Part shown: positions 25,957 to 35,240 of the stretch, piece after piece
Position numbering within the stretch: the first letter of the stretch is position 1
Layout of the letters: every line of letters starts with the position of its first letter
Source: a candidate division WS1 bacterium
Lineage (GTDB): Bacteria; Armatimonadota; Zipacnadia; Zipacnadales; UBA5352
Reading direction: 5' to 3'
DNA: 58,902 nucleotides
Assembly (NCBI GenBank): GCA_003566775.1
Contig: PXBW01000074.1
Span: 1-58,902 of the forward strand
The notes under the pieces: model-generated
Told to the model about the DNA's origin: nothing
Databases searched by the model: none
What the model saw: the letters and a program-made list of their open reading frames with translations, nothing else
Position numbers and translations under genes: made by a program

Positions 25957-26887
25957 CGCGCAAGGGCGCGAGGGCCCGGCGGTAGAACTCCCAGCCATCA
26001 GCCCCAAGCCCTCGCAGCACGCCCATCGGTTCGTGGCCGACACCGGGGATTACCGTGAACTGATGCGGGATGCCCAGCCGCTGCAGGTGTGCGGTGAACT
26101 CGTGCGCCACATCGATCATCTCGTCCTGCTCGCCGATTACCACGCGCAGCAGAAGATGCTCGGCAATCGCGTCCGCATTCTGCTCGGCGAGCGCCCAGGG
26201 GCTGAGGGCGCGGAAATGATCGTGATCGCCACCGAATACCCTCTGCAGGACCGCGCGTCTGCCCCGTTCGCTCGCACGAGGAGCATGCGTGAACTTCTGC
26301 TGCAGCGGACCACCTGCCAGCGATGAAGCCGCGCCGAAAAGATCGTGCCGCTTGAAGCCGAAGCGCGCCGCGCCGTAGCCTCCCATGCTGAAGCCATCCA
26401 CGATGCGTCCCTCGCGTGAGGCGATGGTGCGGTACGTCGCATCGATATGCGGCAGCAGTTCCTCGATGACAACATTCTCCACCGGCGTGGCGCCATCCTT
26501 CGAATCAACCCAGAGGCTGAGCGGAGGCGCGTTGGGCATGACCACGATCATCGGAGGTATCTCCCCCGCGCGCATCGCCCCGGCGAAGTGCCCGGAGACC
26601 TGGCGGATGGCGGCCGCATTGAGACCCCCGCTCCCATGCAGCCAGTAGAGCGCCGGGAAGCGCGCTTCCTCGTCAGCTTGATATGCATCGGGAAGGTACA
26701 CGTGGTAGCTGACAGGGCCGCCTGCCGCAGGGCCCTCAAAGGTCCCGTACTGCACTCCCGGCGCTGAGACCGGCTCAATGACCCACTGCGGCTCTCCACG
26801 AGACTGCGCAGACACCGGCGCGGCCGCGCAACAGAAGAGGACAATCCCCATCAGCGCGGAAACACTGCCATCGAAGCGAAGCGGCAT
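25940..26887 (-). CDS. Secreted serine esterase (esterase D / feruloyl-esterase-like alpha/beta hydrolase)
   Basis: 315 aa from ATG 26887 (GGGGTG upstream); an in-frame TTG at 26908 is the alternative. A signal peptide (about 1-27, ending PVSA) precedes the mature enzyme. The alpha/beta-hydrolase features are the YWLHGSGG oxyanion segment, the nucleophile Ser167 in DGFSMGGYGA, and a late catalytic His in GVGHEP. The family (PF00756) includes acetylxylan and feruloyl esterases, S-formylglutathione hydrolases and mycolyltransferases; export favours a polysaccharide or lipid ester substrate. It overlaps the end of the UroD-like gene by 17 bp on the opposite strand. Confidence 0.87.
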   Translation of the reverse strand: MPLRFDGSVSALMGIVLFCCAAAPVSAQSRGEPQWVIEPVSAPGVQYGTFEGPAAGGPVSYHVYLPDAYQADEEARFPALYWLHGSGGLNAAAIRQVSGHFAGAMRAGEIPPMIVVMPNAPPLSLWVDSKDGATPVENVVIEELLPHIDATYRTIASREGRIVDGFSMGGYGAARFGFKRHDLFGAASSLAGGPLQQKFTHAPRASERGRRAVLQRVFGGDHDHFRALSPWALAEQNADAIAEHLLLRVVIGEQDEMIDVAHEFTAHLQRLGIPHQFTVIPGVGHEPMGVLRGLGADGWEFYRRALAPLRAMPAN

Positions 26888-26997
26888 GGCGCACCCCGGG
26901 TGCTGCAAGCTCTCGCGAACGCGTCAATCGCCGAATCTGCGGTACAGACGGCCCCGCGGGTATGATGGTTCACAGCAGCGCGAAAGGAGAGCATTCA

Positions 26998-28461
26998 TTG
27001 AGCACGCTCCAGGCCGGTGTCGGCAGGCGCGAGATCACAACCGAGCAGGTGGGCGTCACGGTAAACTATCCGCTTTACGCGAAGGCGCTGGTGCTCGATG
27101 ACGGATCCACGCGCGTCGCGATCATCGCCATGGACGCCGTCGCGATTGGCGGCATCTGTGACATCAATGACGAGTTCCTCCCCGGGTTGCGGGCGCGAAT
27201 TGACAGCGAACTGGCCATTCCCGGCGCGAATGCACTGGTCAGCGCCACGCACACGCACCCGGCAGGGCCGCTGCTGGTGGAGCATGACGAGCAGATCGCC
27301 CGCACCTTCGACGCGGTTCGCCGCGCGGCAGAATCGATGGTAGAGGTCTCGGTCGGCGCAGGCGTCGGCCACGAAGACCGCTTCATCATCAACCGTACGC
27401 TGCGCATGAAGGATGGCCGCGGCTGGACGATCCGCCAGGCGAACCCATGTCCTCCGGACGATGAGATAGCCGACCTCGGCCCCATTGACCCCGAGATCGG
27501 CATCCTCCGCCTCGATCGCGCGGACGGAAGCCCGCTGGCAATCGTCTATAACTACGCCTGCCATCCGCTGATCGGCGTACCCGGCGGCCCGATAACGGCT
27601 AACTTCCCCGGCTTCGCCTCTGATGTCATCGAAGACTGCCTCGGTGGTGGGGCGATGGCGATCTTCCTGCAGGGTGCAGGCGGGGATATCACCGAGGTGC
27701 AATACAAGGACTTCGACCACCCGCGCGATTGCAGCTCCCTCGGAAGGATGCTCGGTCTGAGCACCCTCGAAGCGCTTGGCTCCATCGCCAGTGGCCCTGC
27801 CACGCTCGCTGTGGTCTCTGAGACGATCCGCCTGCCGCGCCGGAGCGACGTCCCTGAGCGCGTCGCCGAGCTTGAGCAGGAGCGCGATGATTTGCTTCAG
27901 TCGCTGGTCGGCATGACCCTCAACTTCCGCTCGTTCCTGCCGCTGTACCTCAAGTACGCGCTCAATCCGGAGCACCCGGCGGATTACTCATGGCGCTACA
28001 TGCAGGCTGAGGCGCGGGGCAGTGACGAATTCGAGGCGCTCGATGAACTGAACCGGCATAATATCGACCGCTATCTAAGCAACATACGGGTGATGGAGAA
28101 GCTGGCGCGCATTCAGAGCAACATCGGCACCCTGCGCCGCCACGAGGCGATAAACGCCGAGTCGGGCGAGGACACAATCGCCGCCGAAGTGCAGGGCATC
28201 CGCATCGGTGACACGGTGCTGATCACATCGCCCGCCGAGCTTCTCTGCCAGGTCGGCCTCGACCTGAAGGCCGCCTCGCCCTTCGAGCACACCATCGTGG
28301 CCCCATTCTCGAACGGCTACATGCACTACGGCCCACCTGCGGAGGACTATGCGCTGGGCGGCTACGAGGTTACAGAGTGCCTGCTCGATCCCGGCTGGCA
28401 TGAGCTTTACGATCGGACCGCACGGGATGTTCTGCGCCGACTGAAGGAGCGACCGGGATAA
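26998..28461 (+). CDS. Neutral/alkaline ceramidase-like hydrolase
   Basis: 487 aa from TTG 26998, chosen for AAAGGAGAG about 7 bp upstream; an in-frame ATG at 26962 has no ribosome site. The family N-terminal features are present: QAGVGRREIT at the start, SATHTHPAGP (His pair for zinc), NYACHP, NFPGFASDVIE and FLQGAGGDI (ceramidase catalytic-centre region). Real ceramidases hydrolyse the amide of ceramides, but many bacterial homologues lack the signal peptide and C-terminal Ig-like domain, as here, and probably act on other amides or esters inside the cell. Divergent from the esterase gene. Confidence 0.85.
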   Translation: MSTLQAGVGRREITTEQVGVTVNYPLYAKALVLDDGSTRVAIIAMDAVAIGGICDINDEFLPGLRARIDSELAIPGANALVSATHTHPAGPLLVEHDEQIARTFDAVRRAAESMVEVSVGAGVGHEDRFIINRTLRMKDGRGWTIRQANPCPPDDEIADLGPIDPEIGILRLDRADGSPLAIVYNYACHPLIGVPGGPITANFPGFASDVIEDCLGGGAMAIFLQGAGGDITEVQYKDFDHPRDCSSLGRMLGLSTLEALGSIASGPATLAVVSETIRLPRRSDVPERVAELEQERDDLLQSLVGMTLNFRSFLPLYLKYALNPEHPADYSWRYMQAEARGSDEFEALDELNRHNIDRYLSNIRVMEKLARIQSNIGTLRRHEAINAESGEDTIAAEVQGIRIGDTVLITSPAELLCQVGLDLKAASPFEHTIVAPFSNGYMHYGPPAEDYALGGYEVTECLLDPGWHELYDRTARDVLRRLKERPG

Positions 28462-28474
28462 GCGGGACGCGACT

Positions 28475-29335
28475 TCAGGGGGCATCGAATCCGGCCCAGC
28501 GCAGCAGCCGAGTGGCTTCATCGCGAAGCTCCCCGGCCGCCTCTTCCGTCCCCGCTACCTCACGCAGCAGCACGGCTCCGTCGTCGCGCCGATCCGTCTG
28601 CAGCAGGGCGTAGCCGAGCTTTAACCGCGCCTGCCAGCCCCATGAGGCGTCGGGGTCGAGTTCGAGCGCCGTCTGCAGGTGCTCGATAGCGGCGGTGGGA
28701 TCGTCACCCTCGACCAGCGCAGCACCAAGCACGAAGGATGCTTTCGCGCGGGGAGCGGTTGTGTCCTCGGGTGCGTTCTCAAGCGCCCGGCGCGCCCATC
28801 GGGCGGCATCCCCATATTGTAGCGCGGCGAGGAAGCTCTCTGCGATCTCTGTCTCGATATCCGGGGCGATGTCGTCGCCCGCCTGAACTGCCAGGGCACG
28901 GGCGTGGCGGAGGGATTCGTGGGCCTGCAGTCCGGCCGCCAGCACTTCAAGGAAACCTTCCGCGGAGGCGAAGCCGCGATGTCGATGTACCTCCGTTCCG
29001 TCGGCATCCATGAAGATGATAGTTGGGAAGCTGTTCACCAGATAGCGCGTCGCAAGTTCCGTCTGTACTGCGGCATTTACCGGCGCGGCCTCGAAGTATT
29101 CGTCTATCATCGTGGCGACCGCTTCGTCGGAGAGTGTCTCCTCACGCAGACGGTCACAGGGGCCGCAGCCCGGTCCGCCAAAGTTGATCAAAAGCGTCCT
29201 TCCGGACTCCGCTGCGACCTCCTGCGCCTCCGCGAGACTTCTATGCCACGGGCCGTCAGGCTGCTGCGCCGCACAGCTACCTGCGACAAGGAGGAGAATC
29301 GCCACTGTCGAGATCATATTCTTCACCGCAATCAT
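28475..29335 (-). CDS. Exported thioredoxin-fold protein with TPR-like C-terminus
   Basis: 286 aa. The leader (ISTVAILLLVAGSC AAQ) is either an SPase I site or a weak lipobox around Cys21. A thioredoxin-like domain (about 30-135) carries the active-site pair Cys57-Gly-Pro-Cys60 (GPGCGPCDRL) and a cis-Pro segment SFPTIIF. Residues about 150-286 are helical and contain TPR-like units (ALQYGDAARWARRALENAP, AIEHLQTALELDPDASWG). It is probably a periplasmic disulfide reductase or isomerase whose TPR part binds partner proteins. The start is uncertain: ATG 29335 or 29317, neither with a strong ribosome site. Convergent with the ceramidase-like gene. Confidence 0.82.
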   Translation of the reverse strand: MIAVKNMISTVAILLLVAGSCAAQQPDGPWHRSLAEAQEVAAESGRTLLINFGGPGCGPCDRLREETLSDEAVATMIDEYFEAAPVNAAVQTELATRYLVNSFPTIIFMDADGTEVHRHRGFASAEGFLEVLAAGLQAHESLRHARALAVQAGDDIAPDIETEIAESFLAALQYGDAARWARRALENAPEDTTAPRAKASFVLGAALVEGDDPTAAIEHLQTALELDPDASWGWQARLKLGYALLQTDRRDDGAVLLREVAGTEEAAGELRDEATRLLRWAGFDAP

Positions 29336-29466
29336 TATGTTACTGATAACGCTGACAGGCGCCTGCTTGTTCCGTTGAATATGTCAGCGGACGGATCCGC
29401 GAAGGATTCGCCGGGTGCCATCAGGAAGAACGCGTACACGGTATCACGAGGCGGAGTGTGAAGTCG

Positions 29467-30606
29467 ATGAGCACAATCAGGCTGCTGCATACCGCGGACG
29501 TCCACCTCGACGCACCGAACCGGGCACTTGGAACGCGCGCGGCGGAGTTGCGCGAGCGCACATGGGAGGCGTGGGAGCGGATCATCGAGGAGGCGCTGGA
29601 CCGCGGCGTTCAGCTTCTGATCGTCGCGGGCGATCTCTTCGACAGTCGCTCACCGGCGGCGAAGACTGTTGAACGCGCGCTGAGCGGAATCCGCCGACTT
29701 GGGGGAGCGACACCGCCGATCCAGACGGTGCTGCTTCCGGGCACTCACGACTGCTGGGCTGAGAGTGCTCTGTGGGATTCGCCACGTATCACTGCTTTGG
29801 GAGCACACGTCCACGTGCTTGGGGGCGTCGGCGGTATATCGATAGACCTTCCTCAACTCGATCTGACGGTTCACGGCTGCGCGCATCGCTGCGACATCAG
29901 CGGTCAGCGGCCTGTCGGGGAACTGCGCGCCTCGCCCGAAGCAGCGATCAATGTGGGCGTGGCGCACGGATCATGGGAACGCGGAGACGTAGATGACAGC
30001 GGCAGCTCCTTCAGCGAGGAGGAGATCGCCGCAACTGAACTCGACTACCTTGCACTGGGCCACTGGCATTCTTTCATTGACGTGTCCGCGGGAGACGTCA
30101 GGGCGATCAACCCCGGCAGCCCGGAGGTGTCCGGCTTCGGTGATCGGAGGCGTGGCTCAGTGGCACTGGTAACTCTCGGCGATGGCCCGGCGCAGATCAA
30201 GCGCCTCGAGGTCGGCAGTCTGGTGTCCCGGACGCTGGAGATCGACGTCGCAAACCTCTCGGGCACCGAGGAACTGGTCTCGCACATCGAGCAGCAAGCT
30301 GCACCCGAGCGGCTCCTGGACGTGCGTCTCACGGGCCTTGCCGCTCCGGGGGTGATGATCGACCCCGATGAGGCGATGGAGAGATTGGGTGACTCGTGTT
30401 TCGCGCTGCGCATTCGAGACGGCTCTCATCCCGCGCTCGATCGTCTGGATGATCAGGACCTCGACGAGCGCCTCACGCTTGGCAAGTTCGCTCAACTGGC
30501 GAGGGAGCGCATCGAGACGGCAGATGACGCCGAGGAGCGGCGGATCGCCGAACGCGCGCTGCAGATCGGGGTCTCGATGCTGCGACGCAGAGGGGATCGA
30601 CAATGA
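29467..30606 (+). CDS. SbcD/YhaO-type metallophosphoesterase (DNA repair nuclease)
   Basis: 379 aa from ATG 29467 (GGCGGAG upstream); a GTG at 29458 is possible. Metal-binding motifs appear in order: LLHTADVHLD (I), VAGDLFDS (II), LLPGTHDCW (III), VAHGSW (IV) and LGHWHSF (V). Motif III reads GTHD where Mre11/SbcD nucleases have GNHD. Its stop overlaps the start of the SbcC/YhaN-like ATPase, so the pair should form one complex, with the nuclease cutting DNA ends held by the ATPase. The C-terminal 130 residues are the capping and partner-binding part and are divergent. Confidence 0.9.
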   Translation: MSTIRLLHTADVHLDAPNRALGTRAAELRERTWEAWERIIEEALDRGVQLLIVAGDLFDSRSPAAKTVERALSGIRRLGGATPPIQTVLLPGTHDCWAESALWDSPRITALGAHVHVLGGVGGISIDLPQLDLTVHGCAHRCDISGQRPVGELRASPEAAINVGVAHGSWERGDVDDSGSSFSEEEIAATELDYLALGHWHSFIDVSAGDVRAINPGSPEVSGFGDRRRGSVALVTLGDGPAQIKRLEVGSLVSRTLEIDVANLSGTEELVSHIEQQAAPERLLDVRLTGLAAPGVMIDPDEAMERLGDSCFALRIRDGSHPALDRLDDQDLDERLTLGKFAQLARERIETADDAEERRIAERALQIGVSMLRRRGDRQ

Positions 30607-33083
30607 TGCTGAAGGAGTTTCGATTGCGGCGCTTCGGCAGATTTCACGATGACGCCTGGGAGTTCGCGCCGGGGTTGAACGTGGTGCGCGGCCCGAACGA
30701 GGCCGGCAAGTCCACCATGCGCGAGGCGATCGTGCGGCTGCTGTTATGCGAGAAGAAGGTGGACACGAGTGACAGCAGCTTTCTCGCGCTGCAGAGGTGG
30801 GGACAGGTAGAGAGCTTTGTGATCGAGGGGACCCTGGACACCCCGGACGGGTGCCACCACCTTGTTCGGGACTTCGAAGAGCGTCGGGCGGAGATGCGCT
30901 GCGAGAGTACCGGCGAGGTACTGCGCGACGAGGCGCTCATCGCCGAGAGGCTTCACGATTTGCTGGGAATCAACTCTCGGGGTATCTACGAAACCACCGC
31001 GTGCCTCGCGCAGCAGGAGTTCGCTAAGCTCGAGGAGGGCAGTCAGGTCAGCCAGCTTCTTCAGCAGACCGTGACCGGGCCGGGCACGGAGTCCGGGGCA
31101 CAGAGCGTGCTGAAGGAGTTGAACTCCGAGTTGAGCGGCATGCGCAGGGGACTGACGCGCCACGCGCAGAATCCCGGCCCGGTGCGCGCGGCGATGGACC
31201 AAATAGAGGATCTTGAGGGGGAGATCGCAGCTCTGCGGCCAACAGTCACGCGTGCCGAGAAGGCGCGGGATCGCATCGAGCGCCTCGAGGAGCGCCTTGC
31301 CGAGATCGACGCGGAACTGGAGCAGGCGAGGCGTCTGCGTGAACGCGCGGAGCAGCGCCGCGAGATCGAGGGGAAGTTGGCCGACGTGCGCGAGCGCTGT
31401 AATGAACTCGAGCGGCGCGAGCGGCAGGCGGAGCGGCTCTCCGAGGAGATCAAAGAGGTCGAGGAACGGCTTGAGGGACTTCCGGAGATCACGGAAGAGC
31501 AGGTTGAGGAACTGCGCGAGTTGGAGCGAAAACACAGGGAGGCCCGCGAACGCGCGCCCGAGCTTCGCGACCGGGCGAAGCAGCTTGCTGAAGAGGCGGA
31601 GGAGGCGGAGAAAAGGGTGCTGGAGGTTGAGAAGCAGGCACCCGATGAGGAGACTGTCCAGCACGCAAGGGACCTCTCGCGAGATGTGAGTTCACTTGAG
31701 GAAAGCGTGGATTCCCGGGAACAGGACGCAGCGGGCGCCGAGAAGGATCTGCAGTCCGCGCGACAGGCCACCTCGGAGGTGCGAAACCGGCTGGCAATTG
31801 GGGCGGTGCTGGTGATCGCCGGAGCGGGACTTGGCGTGGGACTTGGACAGGCGTGGCCGTGGCTGCTCGCGGCCATCGGGATTGTGGTCGGGATCATCGG
31901 CGCTCTGCGCGGACCACGGATGGCGCTGGATGTTGCCGAGGAGCGATATGAGGAGGCCTCAATGAGGCTCGAGGAGGCCTCCGCCGATCTCGCAATGCTG
32001 GAGGAGAAGCTGAGCAATCTGTTGCAGCACGAGGCAGCGCCGGATGTCGAAACTCTTGCGCGCAGGGCGAACGAGGCGCGGCAGGCGGTCGAGGAGGCAC
32101 GTGAAGCTCGTGCCCGCACCGCGGCACAGGCTGAGAGCGCGCTGGAAGAGGCGGAGCAGGCCGAGCAGCAGGCGGAGATTGCCGAAGCGCGGCTGAAGGG
32201 TCGGCTCAGGCAGCTTGAGGTCGAGAGCGTCGCGGAGTTCACACAGCAGGCCAGCGAGGTCTTCGAGTTGCGTAAGAAACTGGGGACACTCGAGTCGAAC
32301 CTGAATGGAGTGCTGGGTGACAGTTCGCGGGCGGAGATAGGGGACGAACTCTCCGACCTTAGCAGCCGTCGCCGTGGCCTTGAACAGCAGCTTGAAAGTG
32401 GCGAGATGGTGCACGCGGAGTTGACGGCCGAGGAGTTCGAGGAGCTTGTGACTCGGATCAACACGCTCTCTTCGGAGCGAAAGTGCATCGCCGCGCAGAT
32501 TGACGAGGAGCGTGGACCGGCTGCCCATCCCGAGGCGGATCCTGAGCGATTGCGGCGACTCGAGGAGGAGCTTGCGGTGACACAGGAGCGCCTTGCGCGG
32601 CTGAAGGAGCGTCTCGCGGCGACAGAGCTTGCGTATGAGATGCTGGAACAGGCGCACCGGGAGACACTAAGCGCGGCGATCGACGTGCTCGAACCGCGCA
32701 CGTCGGAGCTTCTTTCCGCGATCACCGGCGGGCGCTACGCGAAAGTCGACTTCGACCGCGCCAGTCTCGATCCATCCGTGCAATGTGCGGAGAAGGGTGG
32801 TGAGGTCGATCCCAACGAGGAGCTTAGTTGTGCGACGCGCGAGCAGGTCTATCTCGCGGCGCGGCTTGCGCTCACCGACCTTTTATGGCCGGAGAGCCAT
32901 CCGCCAATCATACTCGATGACCCGTTCGTGAACTTCGATGCCGAGCGACGCGATGCGTCGGTACAGATCGTGCGTCGGCTCGCCGCGGACAGTCAGGTGC
33001 TTCTCTTCACCTGCCACGAGCATTACGACGAGTTGGCCGACCATGTGATCGAACTGCCTGGACCCGGGTCGGCGAGGGCGTGA
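30603..33083 (+). CDS. SbcC/YhaN-type coiled-coil ATPase
   Basis: 826 aa, start overlapping the nuclease gene (ATGA). Walker A is GPNEAGKST (near residue 36), and Walker B with the ABC-type D-loop is PIILDDPFVNFD near the C-terminus, preceded by SCATREQVYLAARLAL (signature region). Between them run two long coiled coils rich in Glu, Arg and Leu. In the middle, about 397-438, is a hydrophobic hairpin (GAVLVIAGAGLGVGLG, WPWLLAAIGIVVGIIGAL) in place of the CxxC zinc hook of Rad50/SbcC. This marks the YhaN branch and suggests membrane-linked dimers. Partner of the preceding nuclease in DNA-end processing. Confidence 0.9.
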   Translation: MMLKEFRLRRFGRFHDDAWEFAPGLNVVRGPNEAGKSTMREAIVRLLLCEKKVDTSDSSFLALQRWGQVESFVIEGTLDTPDGCHHLVRDFEERRAEMRCESTGEVLRDEALIAERLHDLLGINSRGIYETTACLAQQEFAKLEEGSQVSQLLQQTVTGPGTESGAQSVLKELNSELSGMRRGLTRHAQNPGPVRAAMDQIEDLEGEIAALRPTVTRAEKARDRIERLEERLAEIDAELEQARRLRERAEQRREIEGKLADVRERCNELERRERQAERLSEEIKEVEERLEGLPEITEEQVEELRELERKHREARERAPELRDRAKQLAEEAEEAEKRVLEVEKQAPDEETVQHARDLSRDVSSLEESVDSREQDAAGAEKDLQSARQATSEVRNRLAIGAVLVIAGAGLGVGLGQAWPWLLAAIGIVVGIIGALRGPRMALDVAEERYEEASMRLEEASADLAMLEEKLSNLLQHEAAPDVETLARRANEARQAVEEAREARARTAAQAESALEEAEQAEQQAEIAEARLKGRLRQLEVESVAEFTQQASEVFELRKKLGTLESNLNGVLGDSSRAEIGDELSDLSSRRRGLEQQLESGEMVHAELTAEEFEELVTRINTLSSERKCIAAQIDEERGPAAHPEADPERLRRLEEELAVTQERLARLKERLAATELAYEMLEQAHRETLSAAIDVLEPRTSELLSAITGGRYAKVDFDRASLDPSVQCAEKGGEVDPNEELSCATREQVYLAARLALTDLLWPESHPPIILDDPFVNFDAERRDASVQIVRRLAADSQVLLFTCHEHYDELADHVIELPGPGSARA

Positions 33084-33087
33084 GGGA

Positions 33088-33116
33088 TTGCCCGCAGACT
33101 CAGTTCATTGTATAAT
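33088..33116 (+). promoter_or_regulatory. Promoter of tRNA-Ser
   Basis: TTGCCC (33088-33093), a 17-bp spacer and TATAAT (33111-33116). The expected start near 33123 is just before the tRNA at 33128. Confidence 0.75.
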
Positions 33117-33127
33117 GGAATCGCTGC

Positions 33128-33217
33128 GGAGGGGTGACCGAGTGGCTTAAGGTGACGGTCTTGAAAACCGTTGTGGTCTCACGGCCACCGGGGGTTCGAA
33201 TCCCTCCCCCTCCGCCA
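33128..33217 (+). tRNA. tRNA-Ser (anticodon TGA)
   Basis: 90 nt with encoded CCA. Acceptor GGAGGGG pairs with CCCCTCC, G73 discriminator. D-arm GACCGAGTGGCTTAAGG, anticodon stem ACGGT/ACCGT with loop CTTGAAA (anticodon TGA, reading UCA codons), a long variable arm typical of serine tRNAs, and the T-loop sequence GGTTCGAATCC. The anticodon is TGA, not TCA, so it is not a selenocysteine tRNA. Confidence 0.96.
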
Positions 33218-33704
33218 CAACTCTTCTGGAATTCAACGTCCCGGCCTGCAAAGCAATTTGGCGAACCGTCGCCGACCTACTGTCGCGGCGGGTCTTTGCA
33301 GTCGGGCTTGTAAGCGCCGGTTATTGCGGACAGATTGTCCAGCACACGTTCCCCCCGAACTCGACTGATCTGAACTGGATACTTTGCTCCAGGCTGTACG
33401 CCATTCATCGTTTCGCCGACTCGCGGCTTCTCCTGCATCGATGTCCCCGGTCTGCACCAACTCTTCGCGTACGCGACGATTCAGACCGGGTGGCCTCGCA
33501 CCTTCGTGCAGCGCGTCCCGCCCCTGTTGGGCCTCTCCCGTTTATGACATGGCTCTGCGCCCACTTGCGGAAGGTTCGAGGCGGGGGCGAGGCGAAGCTT
33601 GAGTCCGCGGCGAGTCGCGCCCAGTGCAGTGAGCGTGGCGGTACGCTACGCTCGGCCCGAATAACGTGTGCCTGAAAGCGGACATCTGACGGAGGCGATC
33701 TGAG
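33218..33704. other. 487-bp intergenic region with a possible structured element
   Basis: No convincing gene between tRNA-Ser and the gene at 33705; short open frames have no ribosome sites or family features. A CTGCAAAG (33246-33253) / CTTTGCAG (33294-33301) inverted repeat encloses a GGCGA-ACCG-TCGCC hairpin (33260-33273). This could be a small RNA or a processing structure downstream of the tRNA. The rest shows nothing I can interpret. Confidence 0.5.
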
Positions 33705-35075
33705 ATGAGCGAACGAGCGAACGTAAGCGGCGTATTCCCGCATCTGCATGTCACCGCCGATATCGTGCCACGACGCACCGAGGCCGGGATCGGCGCGCTC
33801 ATGCCCTGGGCGGATCGCCTCTGGATGATCACCTACCCGTCGAATCCCGGATCCGGCTCCGGGACCGGACTCTACACCATTGACGCGGATCTGCGCATGA
33901 CGAAGCGCGAAGAGAGTGTAGTCGGCGTCTATGCGAACCGCTTCGTTCACTCCGCCACCGACCAGATGATCATCGGCCCGCACATCATCGATCCCGACGG
34001 CAACGTGTGCACGATCGAGGCGCTGGTCCCGCACCGCCTCACCGCCACGATGGACCACCTCTACCGCCAGAAGACGATGGTGTATTTCCTGACTATGGAG
34101 GGCCTGTTCTTTGAGTGCAACCTGGAGACCCTGGAGTGTGAGCAACTCTGGGACCTCAAGGGCGAACTCGCTCTTCCCGAGGGCATGTGGCCGCACTTCA
34201 AAGGCGCGCACACCTCGATGGAGCGTGTGGTGGTCTGCAATAACTCGTACGATGAGCGGGATTACCTGGGCAAGCACGCCGCCGGGCGCCTTGCGCAGTG
34301 GGACGGCGAGATGTGGATCACCATAGAGGAGAAGCCCTTCATGGAGGCGGCGGGGCGGCGCAACCTCGGTGAGGCAATCTTCTGCACCGGCTGGGACGAG
34401 GCATCCGCGATCCTGAAAGTGCTGGTCGACGGCCGCTGGCGCACCTGGCGGCTGCCGAAGGCCTCCCAGTGCTACGACCACGGCTGGCTGACGGAGTGGA
34501 CGCGCATCCGCGAGGTGGAGACCGAGCGATTCCTGATGGATTGCCACGGCATGTTCTACGAACTGCCGGCGCAGGTCTACGGCGGCGAGATCCTGCCGAT
34601 CAAGCCGATCTGCCAGCATCTGCGCATCATCCCGGACTTCTGCTCGTGGGCGGGGTTGCTGGTGCTGGCGGGCAATCAGAACACGCCCAACGCCGACAAC
34701 AATCCGCTCGGCGGCCAGCCGCAGGCGGGGCTGTGGATGGGCAAGACCGATGACCTGTGGAACTTCGGCAGGCCGCAGGGTTGGGGCGGACCGTGGCGGC
34801 GCAGCGCGGTGACTGCGGGCGAGCCGTCCGACCCGTTCCTGATGACCGGCTTCGAGCACAAGTGCCTGCACCTGTCGCAGGTGGGTGACGGTCCGGTGGA
34901 GTTCACAATCGAAGTGGACGTACTCGGAGACGGGACTTTCGGCGCGGCGGAGACGATCACCGTCGGCTCAGGAGAGCAGCGGTCGCACGCATTCCCGCCC
35001 GGCTTCTCCGCGCACTGGGTACGTCTCACCGCGGATCGTGACTGCAAGGCGACCGCGCAGTTTGCGTATTCGTAG
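33705..35075 (+). CDS. Hypothetical protein, probable beta-propeller (456 aa)
   Basis: 456 aa, no signal peptide or membrane segment. I do not recognise a named family. The chain is rich in aromatics and short strands in a repeating pattern (DRLWMITYPSNPGSGSGTGLYTID, QKTMVYFLTMEGLFFE, GEMWITIEEKPF, GRWRTWRLPKA), which suggests a beta-propeller with a C-terminal beta-sandwich (about 375-456, VEFTIEVDVLGDGTF). Conserved-looking patches include CHGMFYELP and GNQNTPNADNNPLGGQP. The start ATG 33705 has GGAGG about 12 bp upstream. Its neighbours do not fix a role. Unlike the other propellers in this window it has no Asp-box. Confidence 0.75.
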   Translation: MSERANVSGVFPHLHVTADIVPRRTEAGIGALMPWADRLWMITYPSNPGSGSGTGLYTIDADLRMTKREESVVGVYANRFVHSATDQMIIGPHIIDPDGNVCTIEALVPHRLTATMDHLYRQKTMVYFLTMEGLFFECNLETLECEQLWDLKGELALPEGMWPHFKGAHTSMERVVVCNNSYDERDYLGKHAAGRLAQWDGEMWITIEEKPFMEAAGRRNLGEAIFCTGWDEASAILKVLVDGRWRTWRLPKASQCYDHGWLTEWTRIREVETERFLMDCHGMFYELPAQVYGGEILPIKPICQHLRIIPDFCSWAGLLVLAGNQNTPNADNNPLGGQPQAGLWMGKTDDLWNFGRPQGWGGPWRRSAVTAGEPSDPFLMTGFEHKCLHLSQVGDGPVEFTIEVDVLGDGTFGAAETITVGSGEQRSHAFPPGFSAHWVRLTADRDCKATAQFAYS

Positions 35076-35240
35076 CGACGGGCCACCCAAACGCATCTGT
35101 TCCGATGACGCCTGATTCTTCGTGATTAGTGCGCGTGGATTGCTGGCTGCGTCCTCTCGTAGAGTCTCAGCGTACGTGGAGCCGGTTCCGGCCCCATTTT
35201 TCGTAGTGCAGGTCGCGCTCACACAAGCGTCTGGTGCGCG

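Noticed and set aside
31061..32725. 554-aa minus-strand open frame opposite the SbcC/YhaN-like gene
   Set aside because: Ser/Arg/Ala-rich shadow of the coiled coil with no family features; the plus strand has Walker A and B motifs.
33128..33217. Selenocysteine tRNA
   Set aside because: Anticodon is TGA (reads UCA, Ser), not TCA, and arm lengths fit serine tRNA.
33405..34871. 488-aa minus-strand open frame
   Set aside because: High-GC shadow frame opposite the 456-aa hypothetical gene; no ribosome site or recognisable domain, and amino-acid content is Arg/Ala/Pro/His-biased.
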